DNA of 29,770 nt from JBOFLO01 sp051657905 (GTDB taxonomy: Bacteria > Patescibacteriota > Gracilibacteria > UBA1369), in the NCBI GenBank assembly GCA_051657905.1, contig JBOFLO010000009.1, positions 1 through 29,770 on the forward strand. The letters run 5' to 3'. A program made the position numbers and the translations under genes. The notes beneath the pieces are model-generated. The model was given only the letters and a program-made list of their open reading frames with translations, made no database searches and was not told the origin of the DNA. This document shows positions 1 through 8,135 of this stretch, in pieces (position 1 is the stretch's first letter; each line of letters begins with the position of its first letter).

Positions 1-956
1 CCTTCCAGGCCCCCAACTCCACCCCCATTCAAACCAACTTTCCCAACAAATTCTTTAATCTGGCTTTGAGCTTCAGTAGCCTTTTTAAAATAGATCAATT
101 AATTGAAAAAAAATTACAACGAAAAATCAAATTCGACGCTTTTTTCATGCCCGATTTACGCCCCTTTCAAATCAGCAAAAACCTTCCATCCATCACCACC
201 ATTCACGACATTGCCTTCCTGCATTTCCCTCGGTTCTACTCATTTAAAAGCCGTCTCTGGTACGCTTTAATTCGAGCAAAAAATTTAATCAGAAAAAATA
301 CTCACATAATTTCCGTTTCAAATTTCACCAAACAAGATCTAATTAAAACGCTCCATTTACTTGAAAATAAAATCACCACCATTTACCCCGGCCTCCCAGC
401 TCTAACTACTGCCAACAATTATTCGGAAATAAAAAAACTTTATCAATTACCAGAAAAATATTTTCTTACTCTTTCCACTCTCGAACCACGTAAAAATCTC
501 CAACGTATCATCCAAGCCTTTCAAAAATTCTCTCAAAACCACCCCGACTATCAATTGATTATAGCCGGAAATTCCAATCCAGAAATTTTCCAATCCGAAA
601 ATTTTTCAAAAACTCCACAAATTCATTTTATCGGATTTGTGCCTGAAGAACATAAATATCAACTAATAAAAAACTCTCAACTCTTAATTTACGCTTCTTT
701 ATTTGAAGGCTTTGGATTTCCAATTCTAGAAGCCCAGGCCTGCCAAACACGCGTATTAACCTCCAATCTTAGCTCTATGCCCGAAGTAGCTGGCACATCT
801 GCCATTCTGGTAAATCCAAATTCCACAGACTCTATTGCCGACGGTATGGAGAAACTACTAAAAATCCCCTCACAAAACTCTGAGAATATACAAAAGTTCT
901 CTTGGGAAAAATCAGCTCAAGAGCTAATTAAGTTATTTCAAAAACTTGCTAATTAA
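1..956 (+). CDS. GT4 family glycosyltransferase, 5' end cut by window
   Basis: The frame is open to the left edge of the window, so the N-terminus is missing; the TTG at position 66 is internal and not the start. The visible part is the C-terminal half of a GT-B glycosyltransferase that transfers a sugar from a nucleotide-sugar donor, probably for cell-surface polysaccharide. Seen in sequence: the linker STLEPRKN that opens the donor-binding domain, a Rossmann-like strand YQLIIAG, and the family 4 signature EGFGFPILEAQA, followed by an S-MPEVAG stretch and IADGMEKLL. EGFGFPILE fits the E-x7-E motif that contacts the donor. The acceptor cannot be told from sequence. The stop is TAA, and the last 8 bases overlap the end of the convergent AI-2E transporter gene, so no terminator separates them. 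Family assignment is firm; substrate is unknown. Confidence 0.88.
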   Translation, partial: FQAPNSTPIQTNFPNKFFNLALSFSSLFKIDQLIEKKLQRKIKFDAFFMPDLRPFQISKNLPSITTIHDIAFLHFPRFYSFKSRLWYALIRAKNLIRKNTHIISVSNFTKQDLIKTLHLLENKITTIYPGLPALTTANNYSEIKKLYQLPEKYFLTLSTLEPRKNLQRIIQAFQKFSQNHPDYQLIIAGNSNPEIFQSENFSKTPQIHFIGFVPEEHKYQLIKNSQLLIYASLFEGFGFPILEAQACQTRVLTSNLSSMPEVAGTSAILVNPNSTDSIADGMEKLLKIPSQNSENIQKFSWEKSAQELIKLFQKLAN

Positions 957-2223
957 GACTAGGCTTTTTGGTTAATGCTGCTCTTTTATTTTCTTCAGAA
1001 TTTATTCTCTTTCCTAAGTCCTTCAAGAAAATTGCAATAATCGTCGCCATCGGAATTGCTAAAACTAATCCAAGCAATCCCAAAAATTGTCCACCTACCA
1101 ATAAAGCAAAGATAATCAAAATCGGACTTAAACCAACCGCTTTATTCATCAACAGCGGCACCATAATATTATTCTCAACCTGAGAAATAGCTAAATAGAA
1201 AATTGTCATATACAAAGCCAAAATAGGGGATTGGCTCAAAACAATCGGTAAAGCAATCAACCAAGCAAATACTCTTCCAAATACCGGAATAACCATCATT
1301 ACCCCAGCAATCACCGACAAAATCACCGAATATTCAATTCCCATTACTGCCAAACCAATAAAAGTCGCCACACCAGAAATCACACAAACCAAAAACTGTC
1401 CTCGAATCCAATGACCGATTTTAGTTTTCACCATCTGCATTCTATCGGAAATATATTCGCTATATTTATTAGGAAAAATTGAAATACAGAAATTTTCCAC
1501 CGCTTTTTCGTCCACAGTCATAAAGAAAACCAAGATGGCTATCAACAACAGATTCATCAAACCATTGGTAATAAACATCAAAACACTCCATAAATTTCCA
1601 CCCAAACTAACTATTTGCGTAGAAACTAGCTGTAAAGAATTTTGTAATTGCAAAGCCAACGCCTTCACATCAATCGCAGCATACAACTCATCTATCAACG
1701 GTTTAATCTGCTCAGCAAAAGGATAATTGCTCTGTCCTTGAGTAGAAATACCCACAATCACATCATTAGTCATACGTGCAATCCCCACCAACTGATCGGC
1801 AATCACCGGCAACAAACTCGCTATCATCAAAGCAATTAATACAAAAGAAACAATATAAACCAACCCCAATCCCAAAACTCTCGGAATTCTAAATCTCTGC
1901 AATACATCAATCAACGGATCCAAAGCTGCTGCAATAAAGAAAGCAATAAAGAATAGAATTAAAACATTGCTAATATTCAAAATAAAATATGCCAATAACA
2001 AAACCATCAAAATAGCTGCAGTAGATTTCGCAATACTTAATGCCGAAAGTTCAACCTTAACTCTCCTAGTTTTCTCAACAGGCAAAACAACTTTAGCTGA
2101 ATGCTCATGATGCTCCATCGTATTGCGATTCTTCCTAATTTGCTCAGCCTTATCGCGTATATTAGTGATCTTTTTCTTAATAGTACCCAATACCTCATTT
2201 AAACTGTCTTTTGTCTTTTTCAT
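949..2223 (-). CDS. AI-2E family transporter (PerM/UPF0118-like membrane protein)
   Basis: Multi-spanning inner membrane protein of about 424 residues. A charged cytoplasmic N-terminus rich in Lys/Arg leads into a first hydrophobic pair, then LVYIVSFVLIALMIA, and the family-typical C-terminal half with MGIEYSVILSVIAGVMMVIPVFG and a final GGQFLGLLGLVLAIPMA segment, as in AI-2E exporter/PerM proteins (PF01594). The family is linked to export of AI-2 or to ion/proton antiport; the substrate here is unknown. I chose the ATG at 2223 rather than the ATG at 2268: the upstream start would overlap the pilin gene by 43 bases and add a poorly conserved tail, whereas 2223 lies 2 bases after the pilin stop. 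It is therefore probably co-transcribed with the pilin. Stop TAG. Confidence 0.87.
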   Translation of the reverse strand: MKKTKDSLNEVLGTIKKKITNIRDKAEQIRKNRNTMEHHEHSAKVVLPVEKTRRVKVELSALSIAKSTAAILMVLLLAYFILNISNVLILFFIAFFIAAALDPLIDVLQRFRIPRVLGLGLVYIVSFVLIALMIASLLPVIADQLVGIARMTNDVIVGISTQGQSNYPFAEQIKPLIDELYAAIDVKALALQLQNSLQLVSTQIVSLGGNLWSVLMFITNGLMNLLLIAILVFFMTVDEKAVENFCISIFPNKYSEYISDRMQMVKTKIGHWIRGQFLVCVISGVATFIGLAVMGIEYSVILSVIAGVMMVIPVFGRVFAWLIALPIVLSQSPILALYMTIFYLAISQVENNIMVPLLMNKAVGLSPILIIFALLVGGQFLGLLGLVLAIPMATIIAIFLKDLGKRINSEENKRAALTKKPSLN

Positions 2224-2225
2224 AT

Positions 2226-2708
2226 TTATCTTGTTACTACTGCTAAAATTACATTCACAATTGTCCAAGCTAAAAAGGCCACCGACATACCAATTAAAGC
2301 ATTAACAATATAACTTTTCCCCGTATCTTTCTGTTCACTAATCCCTCCTGTGGTGTACATAAACCCACCAATAACCACAAACAACAAAGCAATCAAACTC
2401 ACTATTCCCAAAAAATAATTACTAAAGTATTGCAAAAAATATGGAATCATAGCCAATGACACACGCCCGGTCTGAATAGCACATCCCAAAATTTGAGGAA
2501 TATCTTCAGGCACAATCGGTACCTCCTCACCATTTACTGCCATACTTTTATTAAACCCATCAATCAATTCCTTACAATTTTCAACCACATTTTCCGTACC
2601 TTCTTCTCGCAAATCAGGCAAAATAGTCCCTTGAGCAAAAGCAAAATCAGCTGCACTCAAGGAAAGCATCAACCCTAAAAATAAACCCATCACTAATTTT
2701 TTCCACAT
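2226..2708 (-). CDS. VirB2/TrbC-like pilin-type membrane protein
   Basis: About 160 residues. A clear signal peptide (MWKK, hydrophobic core, cut near FAFAQG) is followed by a soluble stretch with two cysteines (in ENCKEL and LGCAI), then two hydrophobic helices. The first contains IALLFVVIGGFMYTTGG, the small hydrophilic loop is EQKDTGKSY, and the second is VNALIGMSVAFLAWTIVNVIL. GG-x-Y-x-T-x-GG followed by a short charged loop and a second helix is the arrangement in T4SS-pilin-like proteins common in Patescibacteria. It may form or decorate a surface filament used for DNA uptake or contact with a host; that role is inference. The upstream TTG in frame is less likely than the ATG at 2708. 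An extended -10 promoter lies just upstream. The AI-2E transporter gene follows after 2 bases. Confidence 0.75.
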   Translation of the reverse strand: MWKKLVMGLFLGLMLSLSAADFAFAQGTILPDLREEGTENVVENCKELIDGFNKSMAVNGEEVPIVPEDIPQILGCAIQTGRVSLAMIPYFLQYFSNYFLGIVSLIALLFVVIGGFMYTTGGISEQKDTGKSYIVNALIGMSVAFLAWTIVNVILAVVTR

Positions 2709-2731
2709 AATCAAACTTTTTATTTGCCCTT

Positions 2732-2740
2732 ATTGTAGCA
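2732..2740 (-). promoter_or_regulatory. Extended -10 promoter of pilin/AI-2E pair
   Basis: Read on the minus strand this is TGC-TACAAT, an extended -10 (TGn plus 5 of 6 matches to TATAAT). No good -35 box is visible at 17 bases. It sits about 24 bases upstream of the pilin ATG. Inference from consensus only. Confidence 0.5.
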
Positions 2741-2769
2741 CAAAATAAATACCTGCCTAGAGCTTTTAA

Positions 2770-3426
2770 CTAAAACAAATCATCCTTTTTCAAGGTTACC
2801 AAATGCGCTCCATAACCAATCGCCATTTTCAAACTCTTCATCCCACCCATTTCCAAATTCTCAATTCCTTTATATTTCTGCCTTAATAAATCAAACAATG
2901 ATCTCATTTTATGCATTTTTTCTTCTGTAATCTCTCCAAGCGCAGAAATCCCTTGGATTTTTAAATTTTTAAATTTCGCCAATTCCTTCATTTGCAAAAA
3001 CAACTGCTTTGACTCAAACCCATTCCTCTGATTATCAAAATCTATAGCCAACAAAACCTTCAGAATAATCCCATTTTTAATTAAATACTCATTCACCTTC
3101 TCAGCCTGCTCCAAACTCATCAAATTCTCCCACAAATCAATTCTCCGGAAATTTGCCCAATCAAAAACCTGAACATCTCCATTAAAATGCAACTTTCCTC
3201 TATCTAACTTCGCAACTTCTTTAAAATCTTTTTCCGTCACCCTCAACCTCTTAATCCCCAAATCCAGCATAATTTCCAATTCCTCCCTATTAAACCCATC
3301 CGCCTCCAAAACCAACTCAACATCCACCGCATTTCGCAGTGAGGTTTGACAAAACAGTGAAATTTCCTTAAAAATATGCTGTAATCGCGCCAACCAGTAT
3401 GTTGAATTTATCTCCTGAGCTTCCAT
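2770..3426 (-). CDS. YggS/PLPBP-like protein lacking the PLP lysine
   Basis: About 218 residues, the size of the YggS/PROSC family (alanine racemase N-terminal-like TIM barrel that buffers pyridoxal phosphate). Several family landmarks can be aligned by eye: LHFNGDVQ (residues 79-86) for WHFIGxLQ, the following IDLWENLMSLEQAEKVN for the IHSxD...A.K.N stretch, VLLAIDF for VLLQVNIS, IQGISAL for IRGLM, EMGGM (192-196) for SMGMS, and AIGYGAHLVTL for the AI..GaT.vRiG end. However, the strand that should carry the PLP lysine (usual VAVSKTK) reads VELVLEAD (36-43), with no lysine, and the usual GENxxQE is RVTEKDF. It is thus a divergent or non-PLP member. The ATG at 3426 is preferred to the TTG at 3444. 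Its start lies 4 bases from the divergent der start. Fold assignment moderate; function unknown. Confidence 0.6.
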   Translation of the reverse strand: MEAQEINSTYWLARLQHIFKEISLFCQTSLRNAVDVELVLEADGFNREELEIMLDLGIKRLRVTEKDFKEVAKLDRGKLHFNGDVQVFDWANFRRIDLWENLMSLEQAEKVNEYLIKNGIILKVLLAIDFDNQRNGFESKQLFLQMKELAKFKNLKIQGISALGEITEEKMHKMRSLFDLLRQKYKGIENLEMGGMKSLKMAIGYGAHLVTLKKDDLF

Positions 3427-3430
3427 TTTA

Positions 3431-4813
3431 ATGACAAAAAACAATCATAATTTACCATTGCTAGCCATTGTGGGTAAACCCAATGTCGGCAAATCCAGCT
3501 TATTTAATCGCTTGGTCGGTAAAAAAATCTCTATAATTTCCGACACAGCGGGCACAACCCGTGACCGTATTTTTCAAAAAACCGACTTAAACGGTTTCCC
3601 TTTTATTTTGGTAGACACTGGCGGTATTGAAACTGACAAAAAGGAAAATATTGAAGCTGAAATGCAAACTCAAGCCCGTTTGGCAATCGATGAAGCCGAC
3701 TTGGTTTTATTCGTCATTGACGGTCAATTAGAGCCAACTCAGGACGATCTAAAAGCAGCCCAAATTCTTCGTCGTAATTCTAAAAAAGTAATTTTCATCG
3801 CCAATAAATGCGATAATCCTAAATTTTCTGGTCAATTACAAACTTGGTTGGAACTTGGCTTAGGCGAACCTTTTCCCGTTTCCGTAATTCATAATTTCGG
3901 CTTCGAAAATTTAAGCAGCGAAATTATTAAACATTTAAAATCCGAAGGTTTTCGAGACTCTCCACATTTACACGAAGAAAGAAGCGCCGATGACAGCATC
4001 AAAATCGCCGTAGTGGGACGCCCTAACGCCGGAAAATCTTCTTTTGTTAATGCCGTTTTAGGGCAAGAACGCATGATTGTTTCCGATGTAGCTGGGACAA
4101 CTCGCGATGCCGTTGATATCGACCTTACTTTTAAAGATCAAAAATTCACCTTAATTGATACCGCCGGTTTGCGTCGTCGTGGAAAAATTGAAAAGGGGAT
4201 TGAGAAGTATTCCAGTTTCCGTACCATCAAAGCTATCGAAGAAAGTGATGTCGTTTGTTTAATCATGGATTATCAAATCGGTATTCGTGCCCAAGATTTG
4301 CATATTTCCTCTTTTATCTTGGACGCCAATAAAGGGCTTATCCTAGCCGTCAACAAAATTGACTTAATGGAAGACAAAGAAAATGAACGCAATAGAATCA
4401 CTAATATTCTTCGCCGACGTTTTGATTTCTTGGCTTGGGCTCCAGTTGTTTTCATTTCAGCGAAGAACAAAAAGAATTTGGAAGCAATTTTTCAACTTTC
4501 CCAACAAATTCAAACTGAACGTCACAAACAAATCAGTCATGAAGAACTAAGAGCCTTTTTATCCGAAACTTTCCACAAACACTATCCACCAACTGTGGGT
4601 AATCGTCGTTTATTTTTCTATGATTTGAAACAAGTTGGCAATCAGCCTCCGCGCTTTGAATTCTTGGTAAATAAGCCGGATATGATGCATTTCTCCTATC
4701 AGCGTTATTTAGAAAATGAATTCCGTACCAGATTCGGTTTCACCGGAACAGCAGTTCAATTTTTCTTCAAAGAACTGGACAAGAGACTTCTCAAAACCAC
4801 TAAGGCTGTTTAA
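3431..4813 (+). CDS. der: Ribosome-associated GTPase Der (EngA)
   Basis: Essential GTPase with two tandem G domains and a KH-like C-terminal domain, needed for maturation of the 50S subunit. Domain 1: P-loop GKPNVGKSS (residues 15-23), DTGG (G3) and NKCD (G4). Domain 2: P-loop GRPNAGKSS, DTAGLRRRGKI and NKID. The C-terminal part (ending FTGTAVQFFFKELDK) matches the KH-like domain and RNA-contacting end of the family. Length 460 is normal. The ATG cannot be moved downstream without losing the first strand. The coding strand starts 4 bases from the divergent YggS-like gene, so its promoter must lie inside that gene's 5' part. The end interlocks with the convergent nucleotidyltransferase gene through a shared TTAA. 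Confidence 0.97.
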   Translation: MTKNNHNLPLLAIVGKPNVGKSSLFNRLVGKKISIISDTAGTTRDRIFQKTDLNGFPFILVDTGGIETDKKENIEAEMQTQARLAIDEADLVLFVIDGQLEPTQDDLKAAQILRRNSKKVIFIANKCDNPKFSGQLQTWLELGLGEPFPVSVIHNFGFENLSSEIIKHLKSEGFRDSPHLHEERSADDSIKIAVVGRPNAGKSSFVNAVLGQERMIVSDVAGTTRDAVDIDLTFKDQKFTLIDTAGLRRRGKIEKGIEKYSSFRTIKAIEESDVVCLIMDYQIGIRAQDLHISSFILDANKGLILAVNKIDLMEDKENERNRITNILRRRFDFLAWAPVVFISAKNKKNLEAIFQLSQQIQTERHKQISHEELRAFLSETFHKHYPPTVGNRRLFFYDLKQVGNQPPRFEFLVNKPDMMHFSYQRYLENEFRTRFGFTGTAVQFFFKELDKRLLKTTKAV

Positions 4814-5748
4814 TCATTCAACACTTCTTTGAGCCTTTTTTTCCAAGATTGCTTGAACTCCAGCCTTTTGTCATTATTATGGAACTTTAGCATTTGATTG
4901 GAAACAATTACTGAAGCCGTTTCAGGCAATTTAGTCTGTCTTTCTGCATGTCTTTTCAAAAAATATCCACTCAACCACTTTTCCAAAATATTCCCAAACT
5001 TTCCTTTCAAAATAAATTCATAAATCTTCTTTATCCAAGATTTTTTCTCTAGTACTTCTGTAAATTTCTCCCTTCTATCTTCGAATCCAGCAAAATATTT
5101 TTCTATCCATTTATTTTCCAACTCAATTTTCTTCCAAATCCCTTCTGGGCCATACACAGGTTTTAAAGCCATCATCCAATATGCAAAATAAATATCCCCA
5201 TCCTTCAACAGAATCTCCTCAAAATTCAAATTATTTTCATTCACATAAAAACTCAAACAAAACCTCCCAGCTACTGTCTCTCCATGTCTTCTCACCCCAA
5301 ACAATTGCATATAAAAAGTCAAAAACACTCTAGCCAAAAAAATTCTCCCCGGTTTAGTTATAATCAGCAAATCAATATCACTATCTTTTTCTACACAATC
5401 AAAAGAAGAATAATTACAAACACAAACCATTTCCACAAAAGGCACTAATCCAAAAGCCCACTTCCATTTATCAACCTTTTCTCTAATCTGGTCCGCTAAC
5501 AAACTTTTCGCAACCCTGTCCTCCAACAATTTCTCACTTCCTTTCAAAACATAAAATCCATCTTCCTGACTAATATTTCCCATTTCCTTTAATTTCTTTT
5601 CAACATCCAATTTCGTCTCAACACCGCCCAACATAAACCTCATCACCTCCTCAACACTCAAAGCCAAATCAAAAATCTCAAAATAAGCTAAACTAGCCTT
5701 AATTTTCCCTTCCAAACTCAGATTTTTAAATTTTTCCGTAAAACTCAC
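4810..5748 (-). CDS. Nucleotidyltransferase-fold protein, function unknown
   Basis: 312 residues, GTG start. The N-terminal ~90 residues look like a winged-helix region (LALSVEEVMRFML ... DGFYVLKG). A Pol-beta-type nucleotidyltransferase core follows: a strand VEMVCVCNYSSFD, then KDSDIDLLIIT, which supplies the D-x-D metal-binding pair. The usual G-S before the acidic motif reads N-Y-S, so the nucleotide-binding turn is atypical. Further on are GRFCLSFYV and a basic C-terminus with LKGKFGNILEKWL. Substrate cannot be predicted; candidates range from tRNA or antibiotic nucleotidyltransfer to an inactive scaffold. It is convergent with der (4-base overlap, TTAA as both stops) and divergent from uvrC. 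The gene is real judging by its long open frame and preserved fold motif. Confidence 0.65.
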   Translation of the reverse strand: MSFTEKFKNLSLEGKIKASLAYFEIFDLALSVEEVMRFMLGGVETKLDVEKKLKEMGNISQEDGFYVLKGSEKLLEDRVAKSLLADQIREKVDKWKWAFGLVPFVEMVCVCNYSSFDCVEKDSDIDLLIITKPGRIFLARVFLTFYMQLFGVRRHGETVAGRFCLSFYVNENNLNFEEILLKDGDIYFAYWMMALKPVYGPEGIWKKIELENKWIEKYFAGFEDRREKFTEVLEKKSWIKKIYEFILKGKFGNILEKWLSGYFLKRHAERQTKLPETASVIVSNQMLKFHNNDKRLEFKQSWKKRLKEVLND

Positions 5749-5757
5749 AATTCCTAA

Positions 5758-5786
5758 TTAACAAAACCTCCCAGCTATCTTATACT
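5758..5786 (+). promoter_or_regulatory. Promoter of uvrC
   Basis: TTAACA (5 of 6 to the -35 consensus), 17-base spacer, TATACT (5 of 6 to the -10). Predicted start of transcription is about 23 bases before the uvrC ATG, which has no Shine-Dalgarno sequence. Among the best sigma-70-like matches in the window. Confidence 0.65.
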
Positions 5787-5815
5787 TACCCCCGATCAAA
5801 AACAAATTCCCCCTC

Positions 5816-8128
5816 ATGAACAAGGTCATTAGCCATCAACTCAAAAACATCCCTCATCAACCTGGCGTTTATAAAATGAAAAACGTCGATGGGAAAATTA
5901 TTTATGTTGGTAAAGCCAAAGACCTCTATAAGCGCGTAAACAGCTATTTTAAAAAAGTTAATCAACATCCTCCGCGCACTCAAAAACTCGTTGAAAACAT
6001 CACCGATCTCGAATACATCATCGTTAATTCTGATTTAGAAGCGCTGGTTTTGGAGACAAATTTAATCAAAGAATATCGTCCCAAATACAATATTTTAATG
6101 AAGGATGACAAGAATTTTGCCTATATTAAAATTACTACCCAGGAAGACTATCCGCGCATTTTAGTAGTTAGAAAAGTACTTAAAGACAAAGCTAAATACT
6201 TCGGCCCAAAAACAGCTGCCAGTCGCATTTACTACACATTAAAAACTCTTCGAAAAATTTTCCCTTACCGTAATTGTAATTTAAACATCGAAGATTTAGG
6301 ACCTACCGAAAATACTTTCGAAAAAAAGCGTCAGGTCAAAATCACACACGCTTCTATTAAATATCCTTGTTTAGATCTACATATTAAACGCTGCTTAGCC
6401 CCATGTGTCGGCCGTCCAAGCAAAGAAGAATACCAGGAAATAATCAATCGCATCATCGATTTTTTAGATGGCAAATATCAAGAAATTATCGATCAATTGA
6501 AAGCTAAAATGCAGGATGCCGCATTGAACAAACGTTTTGAACAAGCAGCTAAATTACGCGATCAAATTTCTGCCATCGAAAATATATATCAGGACCAATT
6601 GGTCAGCAGCCCTGATCATCTCAACTCAGACATTCTTAATTATTATCCAGAAGATCAAAAAGCCTACTTTAATCTCTTCCAAATTCGCGATGGAAAACTG
6701 GTTGATCAACAAAACATCATTATCGACAACCCCGATCTTGAAACCCCAGCAGCAGAATTAATCGGCAATTTCATTCAGCAATTTTATTCCGACAACACCA
6801 ATTTACCGGCCGAAATTCTCGTTCCGGAACAACCACCTGAACCACAACTTTTAGAAACTTGGTTAACCGATTTGCGAGGCCATAAAGTAAAAATCAATAT
6901 TCCATCCCGCGGCAAAAAAGATCACTTATTAGACTTGTCTTTAGAAAACGCCAAAAGTTTTGCTCTTCAATCCAGAGCCAAATGGGAAGGGGAAAGCAAA
7001 CCAAATCGTGAATTAGCCTTAGAAAATCTAGCCCAAATCTTAGGCTTATCAAAAATCCCTCAACGCATCGAATGCTACGATATCTCCCATTTATCCGGAA
7101 CAAATACCGTAGCCTCCATGTCAGTTTTCGAAAACGGCTTTCCCAAAAAAGATCAGTACCGCCATTTTAAAATCTCCATCAACACCGCCGGCAGTCCTGA
7201 CGATTTTGCCTCCATGGAAGAAGTAATTTTGCGCCGCCTAAAATACCTCAAACCCTCAATTCAAACCAAGGGATTCAAAGTAATCAAACAAAGAAGCATC
7301 ATACCTAAAAAGTCCGAGTCGGAGGTCAAACAACTTGAAACAAATGAACCTGTAGATACTACTGCCCCATGCGATCCCGAAAATCCAGAAATCCCTCAAG
7401 ATATTTATCAAGTCTCCAAAGATAAAGCTACATTATTAGAATTCAAAGTTATCTCATCGAACAAACTAAAAACCTGTTTAGAATATTTTCCAACCCCTAC
7501 CGAAAACTTCGACATAATCATTAAAAAAATCCTCGACAAATTCACTTCAAAAAGAATTTATTTAATTATTCAGAAAAAGGAATTGCGCCAATTCGAAACT
7601 CTAGGCTTTCAAGAGGTTCAGGTTAATACCGAAAACATCCCATTAGAGCCTCAACAAATCTTAATAGTTTTTGATAAAACTCGTAATTTTGAAGATAAAT
7701 CTTTCAAAAAAATCCCCGATCTAATTGTTATTGATGGTGGGAAAGGACAGCTTTCTCATGCGGTCAAAGCTATGGAAGACCACAAATTAATTATTCCAAT
7801 AATCTCTCTAGCTAAAAAACAGGAAGAATTCTTTTTGCCTGGACAAACCGATTCAATCCGTTTGGAAAGTAACAATCAAAGTCGCTTATTAATTCAGCAT
7901 ATTCGTGATGAAGCTCATCGTTTCGCTATCGAATACAATCGCAAACTTCGCAGTACCGATTACACCAAATCTCAATTGGAAGAAATCTCCGGAATTGGTA
8001 AAATACTAACTCAAAAGCTGCTTCGAAAATTCGGCTCCGTCGACAATCTCAAAAACCAACCAGAATCAGAAATCGCCAAAGTGGTTGGCACCAAAGTCGC
8101 TTTAAAAATCAAATCCGCCTTAAATTAA
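5816..8128 (+). CDS. uvrC: UvrABC excinuclease subunit C with large insertion
   Basis: Nucleotide-excision-repair nuclease that cuts on both sides of a lesion after UvrA/UvrB loading. The GIY-YIG domain (PGVY 16-19, YVG 30-32, R40) makes the 3' cut. A Cys cluster (CLDLHIKRCLAPCVG) and a UVR motif (KRFEQAAKLRDQISAIE, about residue 240) follow. The RNase-H-like domain for the 5' cut has D422 (ECYDISH), D640 (IVIDGGKGQL) and H701 (DEAHRF). The helix-hairpin-helix end is ISGIGKILTQKLL. Length 770 is well above the usual ~600: about 150 residues (roughly 480-630) are inserted between LRRLKYL and KIPDLIVIDGG, inside the second nuclease domain. The insertion is in frame, with a charged Pro-rich part and an alpha/beta part. 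Its own promoter lies upstream; rmuC follows after 7 bases. Confidence 0.95.
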   Translation: MNKVISHQLKNIPHQPGVYKMKNVDGKIIYVGKAKDLYKRVNSYFKKVNQHPPRTQKLVENITDLEYIIVNSDLEALVLETNLIKEYRPKYNILMKDDKNFAYIKITTQEDYPRILVVRKVLKDKAKYFGPKTAASRIYYTLKTLRKIFPYRNCNLNIEDLGPTENTFEKKRQVKITHASIKYPCLDLHIKRCLAPCVGRPSKEEYQEIINRIIDFLDGKYQEIIDQLKAKMQDAALNKRFEQAAKLRDQISAIENIYQDQLVSSPDHLNSDILNYYPEDQKAYFNLFQIRDGKLVDQQNIIIDNPDLETPAAELIGNFIQQFYSDNTNLPAEILVPEQPPEPQLLETWLTDLRGHKVKINIPSRGKKDHLLDLSLENAKSFALQSRAKWEGESKPNRELALENLAQILGLSKIPQRIECYDISHLSGTNTVASMSVFENGFPKKDQYRHFKISINTAGSPDDFASMEEVILRRLKYLKPSIQTKGFKVIKQRSIIPKKSESEVKQLETNEPVDTTAPCDPENPEIPQDIYQVSKDKATLLEFKVISSNKLKTCLEYFPTPTENFDIIIKKILDKFTSKRIYLIIQKKELRQFETLGFQEVQVNTENIPLEPQQILIVFDKTRNFEDKSFKKIPDLIVIDGGKGQLSHAVKAMEDHKLIIPIISLAKKQEEFFLPGQTDSIRLESNNQSRLLIQHIRDEAHRFAIEYNRKLRSTDYTKSQLEEISGIGKILTQKLLRKFGSVDNLKNQPESEIAKVVGTKVALKIKSALN

Positions 8129-8135
8129 TCAACAT

